Shown: positions 45,424-54,071 of the stretch, one piece after another
Layout: each line of letters starts with the position of its first letter
Numbering within the stretch: position 1 is the stretch's first letter
NCBI RefSeq assembly: GCF_012030425.1
Contig: NZ_JAAUVN010000007.1
Coordinates: 124,001 to 188,000 of the forward strand
Source of the DNA: Sphingobacterium sp. B16(2022)
GTDB taxonomy: Bacteria; Bacteroidota; Bacteroidia; Sphingobacteriales; Sphingobacteriaceae
DNA: 64,000 bases
Direction: 5' to 3'
Position numbers and translations under genes: made by a program
Notes under the pieces: model-generated
The model's database searches: none
What the model saw: the letters and a program-made list of their open reading frames with translations, nothing else
What the model was told of the DNA's origin: nothing

Positions 45424-48400
45424 ATGAAACAAACATTACTCAGTTTTGTGGTGGGTAGTATGATTCTGACATCGGTCGCTTTTGCTCAAGAGAAAAAGGT
45501 TGCTGGTCGCGTTGTAGGCGCTGATGGCAAGCCATTAGTTGGAGTGACAATAGTTGTAAAGGGGTCAAATCAAGCTACTCAAACCGATTCAAATGGAAAC
45601 TATTCTTTTTCTGTACCTACGGGAAAGATAATCGTTTTTAAATCCTTAGGATATGGCGAAAAGACATTAATCGTTAAAGAAGGTGCTTCAACATTTAATG
45701 TTACTTTGGAAGATTCACGAGAAGAACTTAATGAAGTTGTTGTTGTCGCTTACGGTACTGCTAAAAAAGAATCACTAACGGGTTCTGTATCATCAATAGG
45801 AGCAAAAGATTTAGAAAAAAGACCAGTAACAAATGCTTTTGCAGCTTTGGAAGGATCAGCAGCAGGTATTCAAATAAATAATACTTCGGGCATGCCTGGT
45901 GATGAGCCAAGTATCAGAATCCGCGGTTTTTCATCCTTAAATGGCTCTAATGACCCTTTATATGTAGTTGATGGTGTGCCTTTTGGTGGTGATATTTCTG
46001 ATATCAATCCCAATGATGTTGAAAGTATTTCTGTATTGAAAGATGCATCTTCATCTGCTCTATACGGTAGTAGAGCAAGTAACGGTGTAATCATTATTAC
46101 AACAAAAAAAGGAAAGATTGGTCGTTCTCAGGTTAATGTATCGACAGATCAAGGATTTTACTCAAGAGGAATTGCTGAATATAGCCGTGTAAATGATAGA
46201 CAATTTATGGAAGCTATGTGGACAGGATACCGAAATAACCTGTTGAGCACGAACTCCAAAGCTTATCCAACAACAGAGCTAGCTAACGCTGAGGCTTCCA
46301 AGTCTTTAATTAGTAACTACCTGAAATTAAATATTTACGATAAAGAGGATAATAAATTATTTGATGAAAATGGAAAATTGGTTTCAGATGCACAAATAAA
46401 AAATGGATATCGTGACGATTTAGATTGGTTTAGTGAGGTGGATCGTGTTGGGCATCGCCAAAATTATAATATTGATGGAACTACTGCAACTGATAAAGCT
46501 AAAGTATTCTATTCTACTGGATATCTAAATGAAAAGGGATATATTAAAAATTCTGGATTAAAAAGGTTTACGGGAAGATTGAATGCTGAACTCCAAGCTA
46601 AAGATTGGTTTAAATATGGTTTCAATTTAGCTGGTTCTCACCAGATTTCGGATAGAATTAGCGGTTCCACAGATGATGCTGGTTCATTTACAAATCCTTT
46701 TAACTATGCACGTTCAATTGCACCTATTTATCCAATTCATCTACATAATGCAGATGGAGGTTATGCACCAGGTCTTTTGGGAGAAAAACAGTACGATAAT
46801 GGAGAATCTACACGATTGCAATATGTGGGGCGCCACACAATTTGGGAAAATGAATTGAATAGCGATCAAACCATTAAAAATACAATGAACGGTAGAGCTT
46901 TTCTAGAATTTAAGTTTTTAAAGGATTTTACTTTTACGGTTAATGGTGATTTAAATGTACGTAACTCTGAGCGTCGTACCTATAATAACGCGATTATCGG
47001 TGATGGAGTAGGGCAGGGCCGTGCTGCAAGACGTACCTATAGATACAAGAATTATACAACCCAACAATTGTTAACTTGGAATAAAGATTTTGGCGCGCAT
47101 CACATTGATGTATTGGCGGGTCATGAAAATTATTATGATAACATGAGTTACCTTTATGGGTATAAGACAGATGAAATCTTCGCTGGTAAAACTGATATGA
47201 TCAACTTTACAAAGATTACTTCTTTGTATGATTATCAAGAAGATTATCGTGTAGAAAGTTACTTGTCTCGTGCTCGATACAATTATGAAGGGAAATATTT
47301 TGCGGAAGCATCTATTAGAAGAGATGGATCTTCTCGCTTTAGTGCAGATAATCGCTGGGGTAACTTTTGGTCATTAGGCGGTAGTTGGATCGTATCGAAA
47401 GAAGATTTCTTCAAGAATGCTTTAAATACAGTAAATGACCTTAAAGTAAGAGCGTCTTATGGAGAAGTAGGAAATGATGAAAGTGCAAAAAAATATGCGC
47501 ATTTATCATTATATGCAATGGATCAAAATGCAAATGCAGGAGCAGTTTATAAAAGTCAGATTCCTTCGCCAGACTTAATCTGGGAAACTTCTAGCTCATT
47601 TTCTGCAGCAATCGAAGCGAAATTGTTCAAACGTGCCAACTTAAGTATCGAGTATTTCAATAAACAATCAAAAAATTTGATTTTTGATCTTAATTTACCG
47701 TTATCAGCGGGGCCTAACTCAACAAGTACTGCTGTTTCAACTGTAACTAAAAACATTGGATCAATGTCTAATAGAGGTATTGAATTAACTTTCGACGTAG
47801 ATGTATTAAGAGGTGAAGGTTGGAGATGGAACGTTGGTGCTAACGCGACGTGGTTGACCAACAAAATTTTAAGTTTGCCAGAGGAAAACAGAGAAAATGG
47901 CGTTATAACTGGAAACTTTAAATGGGTTGAAGGTGGTGGACGTTATGATTTTTGGATGTTCAAATATGCTGGGGTAGACCAGATGACAGGTAAATCACTC
48001 TATTTAGCAGATACAGAAAGATTTAATGTGAATGGTTCTGCGCCTGATAAGGCGGCAATACCTGCAGCCGAACTTGTTGAAATCAATGGCAAATATTATG
48101 TTACCAATGCTTCAACTTATGGTGTAAGAGACTGGTCCGGTTCGGTTATCCCAAAAATGAGCGGTAGTTTCAATACAAACTTTGAATATAAAAATTTCAG
48201 TTTATCAGCTTTATTTACCTACGCAATTGGAGGTAAAGTTTTTGACTCATCCTACAGAGATTTAATGAGTATGTCAGGAACTCCTGGAGCTTTGCACACA
48301 GATATTATGAACTCATGGTCTGGTATGCCAGAAGGAATGACTACGACATCTGAAAATAGATTAGATCCTAATGGAATTCCAGCTATCAACTTTTCACAAA

Positions 48401-48666
48401 GTAATATGAATAATTTTACGAGTGACCGCTTTCTTATAGACGGATCATATCTTGTTGTGAAAAATATTGCATTTGGATACCGTTTGCCAAAGCAGTTGAT
48501 CAACAGAATTGATTTATCTTCAGTAACAATAGTAGCAGGAATAGAAAATTTGGCTACAATGACAAAGCGTAAAGGTATGAACCCACAACAACAATGGAAC
48601 GGTATAAGTACAAATGCTTGGGTTACTCCTCGTACTGTATCTTTTGGTGTAAAAGTTGGACTATAA
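45424..48666 (+). CDS. SusC/RagA family TonB-linked receptor (pair 5)
   Basis: A 1080-aa receptor from the ATG at 45424; the frame opens earlier at 45352 but the signal peptide MKQTLLSFVVGSMILTSVAFA fixes the start. CarboxypepD_reg-like domain 25-105, TonB-box region LNEVVVVAYGTAKKESLTGS, plug with YVVDGVPFGGDISDINPNDV and LKDASSSALYGSRASNGVIIITTKKG, and barrel ending SFGVKVGL. The VVVAYGTAKKESLTGS box is the common form in glycan-utilisation loci, in contrast to the other receptors here. It heads a cluster with SusD, an aspartyl protease, an alkaline-phosphatase-superfamily enzyme, GH16 and a metallophosphoesterase. Confidence 0.95.
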   Translation: MKQTLLSFVVGSMILTSVAFAQEKKVAGRVVGADGKPLVGVTIVVKGSNQATQTDSNGNYSFSVPTGKIIVFKSLGYGEKTLIVKEGASTFNVTLEDSREELNEVVVVAYGTAKKESLTGSVSSIGAKDLEKRPVTNAFAALEGSAAGIQINNTSGMPGDEPSIRIRGFSSLNGSNDPLYVVDGVPFGGDISDINPNDVESISVLKDASSSALYGSRASNGVIIITTKKGKIGRSQVNVSTDQGFYSRGIAEYSRVNDRQFMEAMWTGYRNNLLSTNSKAYPTTELANAEASKSLISNYLKLNIYDKEDNKLFDENGKLVSDAQIKNGYRDDLDWFSEVDRVGHRQNYNIDGTTATDKAKVFYSTGYLNEKGYIKNSGLKRFTGRLNAELQAKDWFKYGFNLAGSHQISDRISGSTDDAGSFTNPFNYARSIAPIYPIHLHNADGGYAPGLLGEKQYDNGESTRLQYVGRHTIWENELNSDQTIKNTMNGRAFLEFKFLKDFTFTVNGDLNVRNSERRTYNNAIIGDGVGQGRAARRTYRYKNYTTQQLLTWNKDFGAHHIDVLAGHENYYDNMSYLYGYKTDEIFAGKTDMINFTKITSLYDYQEDYRVESYLSRARYNYEGKYFAEASIRRDGSSRFSADNRWGNFWSLGGSWIVSKEDFFKNALNTVNDLKVRASYGEVGNDESAKKYAHLSLYAMDQNANAGAVYKSQIPSPDLIWETSSSFSAAIEAKLFKRANLSIEYFNKQSKNLIFDLNLPLSAGPNSTSTAVSTVTKNIGSMSNRGIELTFDVDVLRGEGWRWNVGANATWLTNKILSLPEENRENGVITGNFKWVEGGGRYDFWMFKYAGVDQMTGKSLYLADTERFNVNGSAPDKAAIPAAELVEINGKYYVTNASTYGVRDWSGSVIPKMSGSFNTNFEYKNFSLSALFTYAIGGKVFDSSYRDLMSMSGTPGALHTDIMNSWSGMPEGMTTTSENRLDPNGIPAINFSQSNMNNFTSDRFLIDGSYLVVKNIAFGYRLPKQLINRIDLSSVTIVAGIENLATMTKRKGMNPQQQWNGISTNAWVTPRTVSFGVKVGL

Positions 48667-48677
48667 GAATTTAAACA

Positions 48678-50213
48678 ATGAAAAAAATTAATTATATAAA
48701 GTTATTATTATTAGGAGTTGTCTCTCTTTCGTCTTGTAGTAAAGATTATTTAGATACACGTCCTACAGACTCTGTAGAGAAATCTGAAGTTTTTGCAACC
48801 ACAAAAAGTGCTAAAGTTGCTGTAAATGGTCTTGCCAAGATGATGACACAACAATATTTAAGTAGTCAAGGTTTCAATGGTGAGGGCACAATAAAGATGT
48901 ACTACGGTAACTACCCAGGTAACAATTTTTTTGTCAATCTAAGTGGTTGGGCTGATATCATTAACTCCAATTATAATCAGAACTTAACGAGTATCTATTT
49001 ATATTATCCTTGGTATTATTACTATAAATTAATTTCGAACGCAAATGAAATTGTATTAAATATTGATGGTGCAGAGGGGCCAGTTGCAGAAAAACAATTT
49101 ATAAAAGCTCAAGCTTTAACCTTTAGAGCATACAGCTTCATGATGTTAGCTCAAATTTATGGTAATAGATGGAGTGATTCAAACAATGGACAAACTGGCG
49201 GCTTAGTTTTAAGAACAGATGTGTCTACGGGTGATATGCCATTGTCCACTCTTGGACAGACTTATGATTTAATTTATAAGGATTTAAGCGATGCGATATC
49301 CATGTACGATGAGTCAAAATTAAACCGCGAATCAGGGAAGAACTTTCAGGTTAATAAAGATGTCGCTTATGCTATTTATGCAAGAGCAGCTTTGAATAAA
49401 CAAGATTATGTAAATGCTGAAAAATTTGCTATTCTCGCTCGCGAAAATTATAAATTGATGAATAATGATGAATATAAGAGCGGATTTTATGATCCAAATG
49501 GAGAATGGATTTGGAGTAGTTATGGTGCGGCAGATGAAACATTATTCTTTTACTCATTCCAATCCTATATAGCTTATAATTCAACTGCTAGTGCTGCTAG
49601 AACAACACCAAAAATTATCAGTAGAGAGCTTTTTGATAAAATCCCTGTTTCTGATATCAGAAGAGATCTATTTTTGGATCCTAAAGGTGAGGCATATACA
49701 ACAGCGACTGGTATTGCAGGTCCTGAAATGAAAGCTAGAGCGTTTCGTACATTTCCAGATTTACAATCTACAGCGGTTCCTTATGCTTATATGAATTTTA
49801 AATTTAAAGCAAAAGATCTTCCTGGTGTAGGTAATCTGAATCACTTTAGAGCTGCTGAGATGTACTTGATTGAAGCTGAAGCTAAATATTTCCAAAATAA
49901 GCCGGCAACTGCGGTTCAAGCTACTTTGAATGAATTAAATTCTTCTTCTGGTAGAGATGCAAAGTATAATTGTACAAAAACAGGTGCAGAATTATTAAAG
50001 GAAATCAAATTATATCGCGCAATTGAGCTTTGGGGTGAAGGATTTGACTGGTTTGATATGAAAAGATGGGGTGATCCGATCATTCGAAACGCGCATGCAA
50101 ATGGAGGAAATTTCTTGACGTCATTAGCCGTTACCATCAATCCTCAAGATAAAAATAAATGGACATGGTCTATTCCATTAAGAGAGTCAGACTATAATAA
50201 AGGCTTAGAATAA
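48678..50213 (+). CDS. RagB/SusD family lipoprotein (pair 5)
   Basis: A 511-aa lipoprotein with lipobox SLSSCSKD (Cys20), then YLDTRPTDSVEKSEVFATTK, the classical RagB/SusD N-terminus. TPR-like segments (QFIKAQALTFRAYSFMMLAQ and YAIYARAALNKQDYVNAEKFA) and the C-terminal AIELWGEGFDWFDMKRWGDP are present. It is the lid of the SusC encoded 11 nt upstream. Confidence 0.94.
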   Translation: MKKINYIKLLLLGVVSLSSCSKDYLDTRPTDSVEKSEVFATTKSAKVAVNGLAKMMTQQYLSSQGFNGEGTIKMYYGNYPGNNFFVNLSGWADIINSNYNQNLTSIYLYYPWYYYYKLISNANEIVLNIDGAEGPVAEKQFIKAQALTFRAYSFMMLAQIYGNRWSDSNNGQTGGLVLRTDVSTGDMPLSTLGQTYDLIYKDLSDAISMYDESKLNRESGKNFQVNKDVAYAIYARAALNKQDYVNAEKFAILARENYKLMNNDEYKSGFYDPNGEWIWSSYGAADETLFFYSFQSYIAYNSTASAARTTPKIISRELFDKIPVSDIRRDLFLDPKGEAYTTATGIAGPEMKARAFRTFPDLQSTAVPYAYMNFKFKAKDLPGVGNLNHFRAAEMYLIEAEAKYFQNKPATAVQATLNELNSSSGRDAKYNCTKTGAELLKEIKLYRAIELWGEGFDWFDMKRWGDPIIRNAHANGGNFLTSLAVTINPQDKNKWTWSIPLRESDYNKGLE

Positions 50214-50242
50214 ATATTACTATTAAAGCCTTGATTCAATTC

Positions 50243-50283
50243 AAAGCCTCCAAGAAGATTTAAGCTTTTTGGAGGCTTTTTTT
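50243..50283 (+). terminator. Terminator of SusC/SusD pair 5
   Basis: AAAGCCTCCAA and TTGGAGGCTTT with a run of seven T. Confidence 0.9.
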
Positions 50284-50403
50284 ATGAATATAATTTAATA
50301 TTATAATATAACTGTTTATCAAGTCGTCATTGAGAATTATTTAATTCAAAATCGAGTAGCTTATTCCTTTTTTCGTATATTGTCTATACCAATATAGACT
50401 TTC

Positions 50404-51717
50404 ATGAAAATAGGCCTCCTATTGTTGACATGTTTGCTTTTCCAAGTTGCTTTTGGGCAATCAGGATTCGTTTTGCATAAAAACAAGAAGCTAAGTTTCC
50501 CATTTATATTTGTACATAATCTCGTTATAATACCTGTAGAGGTAAATGGTTTTATGATGAATTTTCTGCTCGACACTGGAGTAAAAGAAACAATGGTCTT
50601 TGGAAAATCTCTAGGTGAAGTCGATAGTACAATCTTTAAAAATAAGTTTCAGGGTCTGGGGCGGAATACCGGTGTTGACGGTATTTTAGCGATCAATAAT
50701 CATGTGGTGGTTGGTAAAAAAATGGAAGATATCGATCATCCTATTTTTATATTAGATAATGAACATATTGATATTTCATCACGTATAGGCGTAGAGGTAA
50801 ACGGTATATTGGGAAGTCGTTTTTTTACTGATCATAAGATTGCATTTGATTTCATAAAAAAGCGAATAACGGTGTATCCCACCGATAGCAATCCAAAATC
50901 ATGGTCCAAAATGACATCCTTACCATTGGAGATAATTTCAAGTCGCCCCTATGTTGCGATCAAAATACAGCAGAATGAAGGCGAGATCGACGGTAAAGCA
51001 CTTATTGATATGGGAAATAGTGATGCTGTTTTATTATTAAAAGATAAAATACAAAATTATCAAGTTCGCGCACCTTTTATAGAAGACTATATCGGTCAGG
51101 GTTTCAACGGAGAAATTTATGGACTCCGCAATCGAATCAAGAAATTGTCTTTAGGTCCGTTTACTATGTCATATCCTTTAGTCGCTTATCCGGAATTGGA
51201 ATCTATACAAAATGCAAAGATGATCAATGATAGGATAGGTTCAGTTGGTAATGAACTGTTGAGACGTTTTAAAATTATTTTTGATTACCCCAATAATCAA
51301 CTTTATCTAAGTAAAAATAAAAATTTTGATAAATTCTATTATCTCAATATGAGTGGTCTAGAGATTATCCATGATGGTGTCAAATGGGAAAAGGAAGAAG
51401 TTCCGGTTGCCTTGAAGAAGGATGGTAGTAAGGAAGTTAATTTCGATAATAAGGTCCAATTTAAGTTTGTTTTGAAAACACTTTTTAAAATTGATATGGT
51501 CAGACCAAATTCACCTGCTCAATTGGTTGGGATTATGAAAGATGATAAAATTCTCGTTATAAATGGTAAAAAGGCAACTTCGTACTCACTGGAGGATTTA
51601 ACAAACTTAATGAAATCGGAAGATGGAAAAGAGATCGTAATGAAAATAGAAAGAAATGGTGAAAAAAAGGATTTTCGATTTATTTTGAAAGATCCTCTTC
51701 CTTTTGATCATGATTAG
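50404..51717 (+). CDS. Secreted retropepsin-like aspartyl protease with PDZ domain
   Basis: A 437-aa protein: signal peptide MKIGLLLLTCLLFQVAFGQ, then two aspartyl-protease-like halves with catalytic-type motifs FLLDTGVKE (about 59) and ALIDMGNSDA (about 200, the usual TG being MG). A C-terminal PDZ domain spans about 355-437 (IDMVRPNSPAQLVGIMKDDKILVING). Such PDZ-containing aspartyl proteases are common and poorly studied in Bacteroidota. The second half having Met in place of Thr in the D-T-G triplet may reduce activity. It has its own unit after the SusD terminator. Confidence 0.8.
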   Translation: MKIGLLLLTCLLFQVAFGQSGFVLHKNKKLSFPFIFVHNLVIIPVEVNGFMMNFLLDTGVKETMVFGKSLGEVDSTIFKNKFQGLGRNTGVDGILAINNHVVVGKKMEDIDHPIFILDNEHIDISSRIGVEVNGILGSRFFTDHKIAFDFIKKRITVYPTDSNPKSWSKMTSLPLEIISSRPYVAIKIQQNEGEIDGKALIDMGNSDAVLLLKDKIQNYQVRAPFIEDYIGQGFNGEIYGLRNRIKKLSLGPFTMSYPLVAYPELESIQNAKMINDRIGSVGNELLRRFKIIFDYPNNQLYLSKNKNFDKFYYLNMSGLEIIHDGVKWEKEEVPVALKKDGSKEVNFDNKVQFKFVLKTLFKIDMVRPNSPAQLVGIMKDDKILVINGKKATSYSLEDLTNLMKSEDGKEIVMKIERNGEKKDFRFILKDPLPFDHD

Positions 51718-52147
51718 TTTACTTTTAGCAAGTTCATAAAGAAATTCCCATTTCTTACTCTAATTATGCTCATCTCGTAATTAACCAAAATTAACGACTC
51801 GCTATTTTTTGCTATGTAAACATCTTGTTAGGTAATTGTAAGCGCTACTTTAAATCAGCCTAATACTTGGATCTCTGTGTAAATATCTTGTTATACAGAC
51901 ATTCGTTATGAATTGGTATTGTTTAATATTGATTAACTTTATCGAGTAATTTTTAATATTAATAAACCAAAATCAAGCCTTTTACCTTTTTTGATTCATT
52001 TATAAGTGAAATTTGTATGATTTAAGAATGACAGCAATCAAAAATGAATACTGTATTTCTAAAAGCTTTACTACTTTTAAAACCTAAAGTAGGAGCTAAA
52101 TGATACAGATAGCAACTAGTAATGATTACTAAAACAATTGTATTATA
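51718..52147 (+). other. Intergenic region with a 63-bp-period direct repeat
   Basis: 430 nt upstream of the hydrolase operon. TGTAAACATCTTGTTA (51815-51830) recurs with one change at 51878-51893, a spacing of 63 bp (about six helical turns). No gene or clear promoter box was seen. Confidence 0.6.
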
Positions 52148-53035
52148 ATGAAAAAGAACCTTATTTTTTTAATTGCCCTATTTTTTGCACAAACCATTAG
52201 TCAAGCGCAGACTGGAAAAATCAAACACGTTGTGCTGGTTGGTTTTGATGGATTAGGTGCTTATGCAATCCCAAAAGCTGAAATGCCCACTTTGGAACAA
52301 ATGATGAAAGATGGAAGCTATAGCCTTCACGTCAGAACAGTATTGCCTTCATCAAGTGCGGTGAATTGGGCATCTATGTTGATGGGAGCTGGTCCAACAA
52401 TGCATGGTTTTACAGAGTGGGGAAGTAAGACGCCCGAAATCCCAGCGATAAAAACAACGAAGACTGGTCTATTTCCTTCAATTTTTAATGCAGTAGCATC
52501 TAAAAACCCTAAGGCTACTTTTGCAGTGATACACAGTTGGCCAGGTATCGGTTACCTCATTGATAAAAATATTGTCCAACAAGTGTATAATATGGAAGAC
52601 AACGAGGATAAGACATTAGAAAAGGCAATTGAAGTTATAAAAAGAGATAAACCAACGCTTACTTTTGTGCATTTTGATCAACCTGATGGTGTAGGACATA
52701 ACATTGGACATAATACTCCGGAATATTATGCAGAACTGAAAAATGTAGACCGTAGAATTACGCAATTGCAACAAGCTGTTAAAGAAGCAGGAATAGAGAA
52801 AGAAACTATTTTTGTCATCTCAGCTGATCACGGCGGTATTGACAAAGGACATGGAGGTAAATCGTTAGCTGAAGTTGAAATACCTTTTATCATGACTGGT
52901 CCAGGTGTACCAAAAGGACAGCAGGTAAATCAACCAATGTTAATTTATGATATTGCACCTACATTGACCTGGTTATTGGGAGCAGAGCAAGATGAGGCTT
53001 GGAGAGGTAAGCCCATTAAAGTTTTTCAAAAATAA
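52148..53035 (+). CDS. Secreted alkaline-phosphatase-superfamily phosphodiesterase/pyrophosphatase
   Basis: A 295-aa protein with signal peptide MKKNLIFLIALFFAQTISQAQ and a type I phosphodiesterase/nucleotide-pyrophosphatase (ENPP-like) core. Metal and nucleophile motifs in order: LVGFDGLGAYAIPKAEMPT, the nucleophile region LPSSSAVNWASMLMGAGPTMHG, HFDQPDGVGHNIGHNTPEYY, SADHGGIDKGHGG. It hydrolyses phosphate mono- or diesters; the substrate may be a phosphorylated sugar or nucleotide. It is first in an operon with GH16 and the metallophosphoesterase, so all three may act on one phosphate-decorated glycan. Confidence 0.87.
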   Translation: MKKNLIFLIALFFAQTISQAQTGKIKHVVLVGFDGLGAYAIPKAEMPTLEQMMKDGSYSLHVRTVLPSSSAVNWASMLMGAGPTMHGFTEWGSKTPEIPAIKTTKTGLFPSIFNAVASKNPKATFAVIHSWPGIGYLIDKNIVQQVYNMEDNEDKTLEKAIEVIKRDKPTLTFVHFDQPDGVGHNIGHNTPEYYAELKNVDRRITQLQQAVKEAGIEKETIFVISADHGGIDKGHGGKSLAEVEIPFIMTGPGVPKGQQVNQPMLIYDIAPTLTWLLGAEQDEAWRGKPIKVFQK

Positions 53036-53117
53036 GGATTAAGATCACGTTCAGATTTGAGTACAAATTTGAACTCTTTTAAGTTTAATTACAATAGTAA
53101 AAAAACCATTTATTGCC

Positions 53118-53945
53118 ATGTTTAAATATTTTCTAACAGCTATTTCTTTTCTAGTACTTATCACTTCCTGTAGGGTAAGCAATCATCCAAAGTCACATCC
53201 CTATGTGTACATTCAAAGCGACGCTCGTGAAGCTAAAAAATGGAAATTGGTTTGGGAAGATCAATTTAATGAAACCTCCATTGATACGACAAAATGGACA
53301 AGAATTTCTGCAGGTAGCGCCGATTGGAATCGCCATATGAGTACAGACGATGCCTGTTTTGCAATGGAAGATGGTAAACTGATTTTGAAGGGAATTAATA
53401 ATACTGATCTGACAAAAGATCCCCGTCCATTTCTGACAGGAGGAATTTGGAGTAAAGGAAAATTCGCTTTTCAATATGGGCGAGTGGAGATCCGTGCGAA
53501 ACTTGGGAGTGCTCAAGGTGCATGGCCAGCTATGTGGATGTTAGCGGAATTAGATAAATATGGAAAATATCCAAAAAATGGAGAAATCGATATTATGGAA
53601 CATTTAAATTCTGATTCCATCATCTACCAAACAACACACTCCTATTATACCTTAGATTTAGGACAAAAAACAAATCCTCAACACGGCGGAACAGCTAAGA
53701 TCAATGCAGGTGATTATAATGTATATGGTATAAGCTGGTATCCTGATCGAATTGTATTCCAGTTAAATGGTAAAGATACGTTTACATATCCTCGCATAGA
53801 AGGGGTTGATAAATCACAATGGCCATATGATCAGCCTTTCTTTCTATTAATTGATCAACAATTAGGCGGTAGTTGGGTTGGAAAAGTCGATCAGAAACAA
53901 CTGCCAGTTGAAATGATCATTGACTGGGTTAAGGTTTATCAATAA
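53118..53945 (+). CDS. Glycoside hydrolase family 16 lipoprotein
   Basis: A 275-aa lipoprotein (lipobox LVLITSCRVS, Cys18) with a GH16 jelly-roll from about residue 42 to the end. The catalytic motif is GEIDIMEHLN with nucleophile Glu156, helper Asp158 and acid/base Glu161; AWPAMWML precedes it and FFLLIDQQLGGSWVG follows. GH16 enzymes are endo-acting on beta-1,3- or beta-1,4-linked glucans, galactans and related polymers; the M insertion between the Asp and second Glu (ExDxxE) marks the beta-bulge group of laminarinases and agarases. Which polymer is cut cannot be told. Confidence 0.93.
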   Translation: MFKYFLTAISFLVLITSCRVSNHPKSHPYVYIQSDAREAKKWKLVWEDQFNETSIDTTKWTRISAGSADWNRHMSTDDACFAMEDGKLILKGINNTDLTKDPRPFLTGGIWSKGKFAFQYGRVEIRAKLGSAQGAWPAMWMLAELDKYGKYPKNGEIDIMEHLNSDSIIYQTTHSYYTLDLGQKTNPQHGGTAKINAGDYNVYGISWYPDRIVFQLNGKDTFTYPRIEGVDKSQWPYDQPFFLLIDQQLGGSWVGKVDQKQLPVEMIIDWVKVYQ

Positions 53946-54071
53946 CCTATCTCAAAGATCAGATTTAATAGTACCAATGAGTAGCTTTATTTTTAGCTGA
54001 CAAAAAGTTAAAATAATTAGGTTCATTACAAACAAAACAACTTTAAAAGTTAATATACGATAAACTGTAAA

